A DNA stretch of 22,357 nt from Candidatus Nanohalarchaeota archaeon (lineage in GTDB: Archaea > EX4484-52 > B79-G9). Under the pieces are notes generated by a model that did no database searches, was not told the DNA's origin, and saw only the letters and a program-made list of their open reading frames with translations. Shown in pieces: positions 21,646-22,357 of the stretch. The position numbers were made by a program, and so were the translations under genes. The stretch's first letter is position 1. Each line of letters begins with the position of its first letter. The DNA is taken from positions 1-22,357 of the forward strand of contig JAFCBW010000001.1 of the NCBI GenBank assembly GCA_017610525.1, read 5' to 3'.

Positions 21646-22357
21646 ATGATTACATCCCTCCACTTTGACACCAACCTAGAAATCGACGAGAACATAGACA
21701 CAAAAAAAGTGATTGAACTCGTAAACAGCAAAAAAGACACATGGATTGACGTCGTTTCAGAGCCAAAAAAAGGAATTTCAGAAATACTGAAATCAATATT
21801 TCCGGATTATCACTCGCTAATTCTTGAAGACATAACAGAAAACACCAGGCCTAAAATGGAAGTATATGACGGATTCATATTCATTGTCCTCAAGACATAC
21901 CCATTCGGAACATTCAAAAACTCCCAGATAAACATCATACTTGGAAAGACATTTCTCCTGACAATCAGGGATTCAAGCTCAGACTTCTCAAAAGTGGTTG
22001 ACGTACTCAAAGCCGGCAAGCCGCACACAGCAGACTTCGTCCTCTATAAGCTCCTCGAATCAATATTCGACAATCACTACCATGTGCTTGAATCTGTTGA
22101 CACTAAAATAGACTGCTTTGAATCAAGAAGCCTGAAAAAGCCAAAACCAGCAACACTTAAAGAGATACTCGACCTGAAAAAAAAACTCCACAGAATGCAT
22201 AAAATACTTTTGTCTGAAAGGGAAGTGGTCCTGAGCCTCTCACGCGGAAACGTAAGCCAAATCAGGCAAAGGACAGCTGTATTCATGCGCGACATATACG
22301 ATGACATCATTGCACTCACCGACATGGAAGAGACTTACAGGGAAGCATTGTCAGGTA
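21646..22357 (+). CDS. corA: CorA-family divalent cation transporter (3' end outside window)
   Basis: The first 237 residues of a CorA-like Mg2+/Co2+ channel. The frame runs open to the window edge. The N-terminal cytosolic domain shows YHSLILEDITENTRPKMEVY, which matches the family's HPLALEDI..RPK.E.Y pattern, then FIFIVLKTYPF and ILGKTFLLTIRD. It is followed by the long coiled helical stretch (about residues 125-237) that forms the stalk. The membrane helices and the GMN signature, which would confirm the family, lie beyond the edge. It stands 58 bp after the aconitase-X small-subunit gene with its own promoter. Confidence 0.88.
   Translation, partial: MITSLHFDTNLEIDENIDTKKVIELVNSKKDTWIDVVSEPKKGISEILKSIFPDYHSLILEDITENTRPKMEVYDGFIFIVLKTYPFGTFKNSQINIILGKTFLLTIRDSSSDFSKVVDVLKAGKPHTADFVLYKLLESIFDNHYHVLESVDTKIDCFESRSLKKPKPATLKEILDLKKKLHRMHKILLSEREVVLSLSRGNVSQIRQRTAVFMRDIYDDIIALTDMEETYREALSG

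Noticed and set aside
1..22357. Search for CRISPR arrays, IS elements, prophage genes and toxin-antitoxin pairs
   Set aside because: I saw no regularly spaced direct repeats, transposase motifs or phage proteins. The one MNT-type gene has no HEPN partner beside it.

Overview
This 22.4 kb window comes from an archaeal chromosome of ordinary, gene-dense organisation. The evidence is TATA-box promoters about 26 nt upstream of RNA genes and of several start codons, tRNA introns that fold into bulge-helix-bulge splice motifs, a C1-G72 tRNA-Tyr, the archaeal diphthamide enzyme Dph2, a form III type RuBisCO and the archaeal branch of the mevalonate pathway. I cannot place it in a phylum. The mixture of a form III RuBisCO, bacterial-type RadC and split fumarase would fit an uncultured euryarchaeal, Altiarchaeota-like or DPANN-like lineage. 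No IS element, phage module or CRISPR array was seen.

Layout. Positions 1-2674 hold the 5' end of an unknown leftward gene, a frameshifted DUF131 membrane protein gene, a VIT1/CCC1-like metal transporter and a Na/Pi cotransporter with a PhoU-like tail. A 291 bp gap (2675-2965) may encode a small RNA. It is followed by a leftward gene of unknown function and by gatB. Positions 5042-7319 form an RNA gene island: tRNA-Arg(TCG), a secreted/membrane beta-sandwich protein gene, tRNA-Tyr(GTA), 5S rRNA and tRNA-Asp(GTC). All three tRNAs carry introns, and two of these lie in the T-loop at position 59/60.

Positions 7429-10313 hold a winged-helix/nucleotidyltransferase protein and, leftward, a small membrane protein, a YbjQ protein, RuBisCO (rbcL) and a metallopeptidase whose start overlaps the rbcL stop. 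Positions 10404-13592 form a tight rightward operon, rdgB-purA-fumarase alpha-fumarase beta. It joins nucleotide-pool cleaning, AMP synthesis and disposal of the fumarate released when adenylosuccinate is converted to AMP. A divergent thioredoxin-reductase-like gene and radC follow.

Next come a degenerate PEP-synthase homologue that has lost its phospho-carrier histidine, then dph2. A three-gene set follows: a UbiD-type decarboxylase and the large and small aconitase-X subunits. These match the phosphomevalonate dehydratase / anhydromevalonate-phosphate decarboxylase branch of archaeal isoprenoid (lipid) synthesis. The window ends inside a corA-like Mg2+ transporter gene.

The most notable observations are the paired T-loop tRNA introns and the apparently catalytically dead PEP-synthase-like protein. 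Less striking are the purA-fumarase and rbcL-metallopeptidase couplings, and an A+C excess on the + strand that persists whichever way the genes point.
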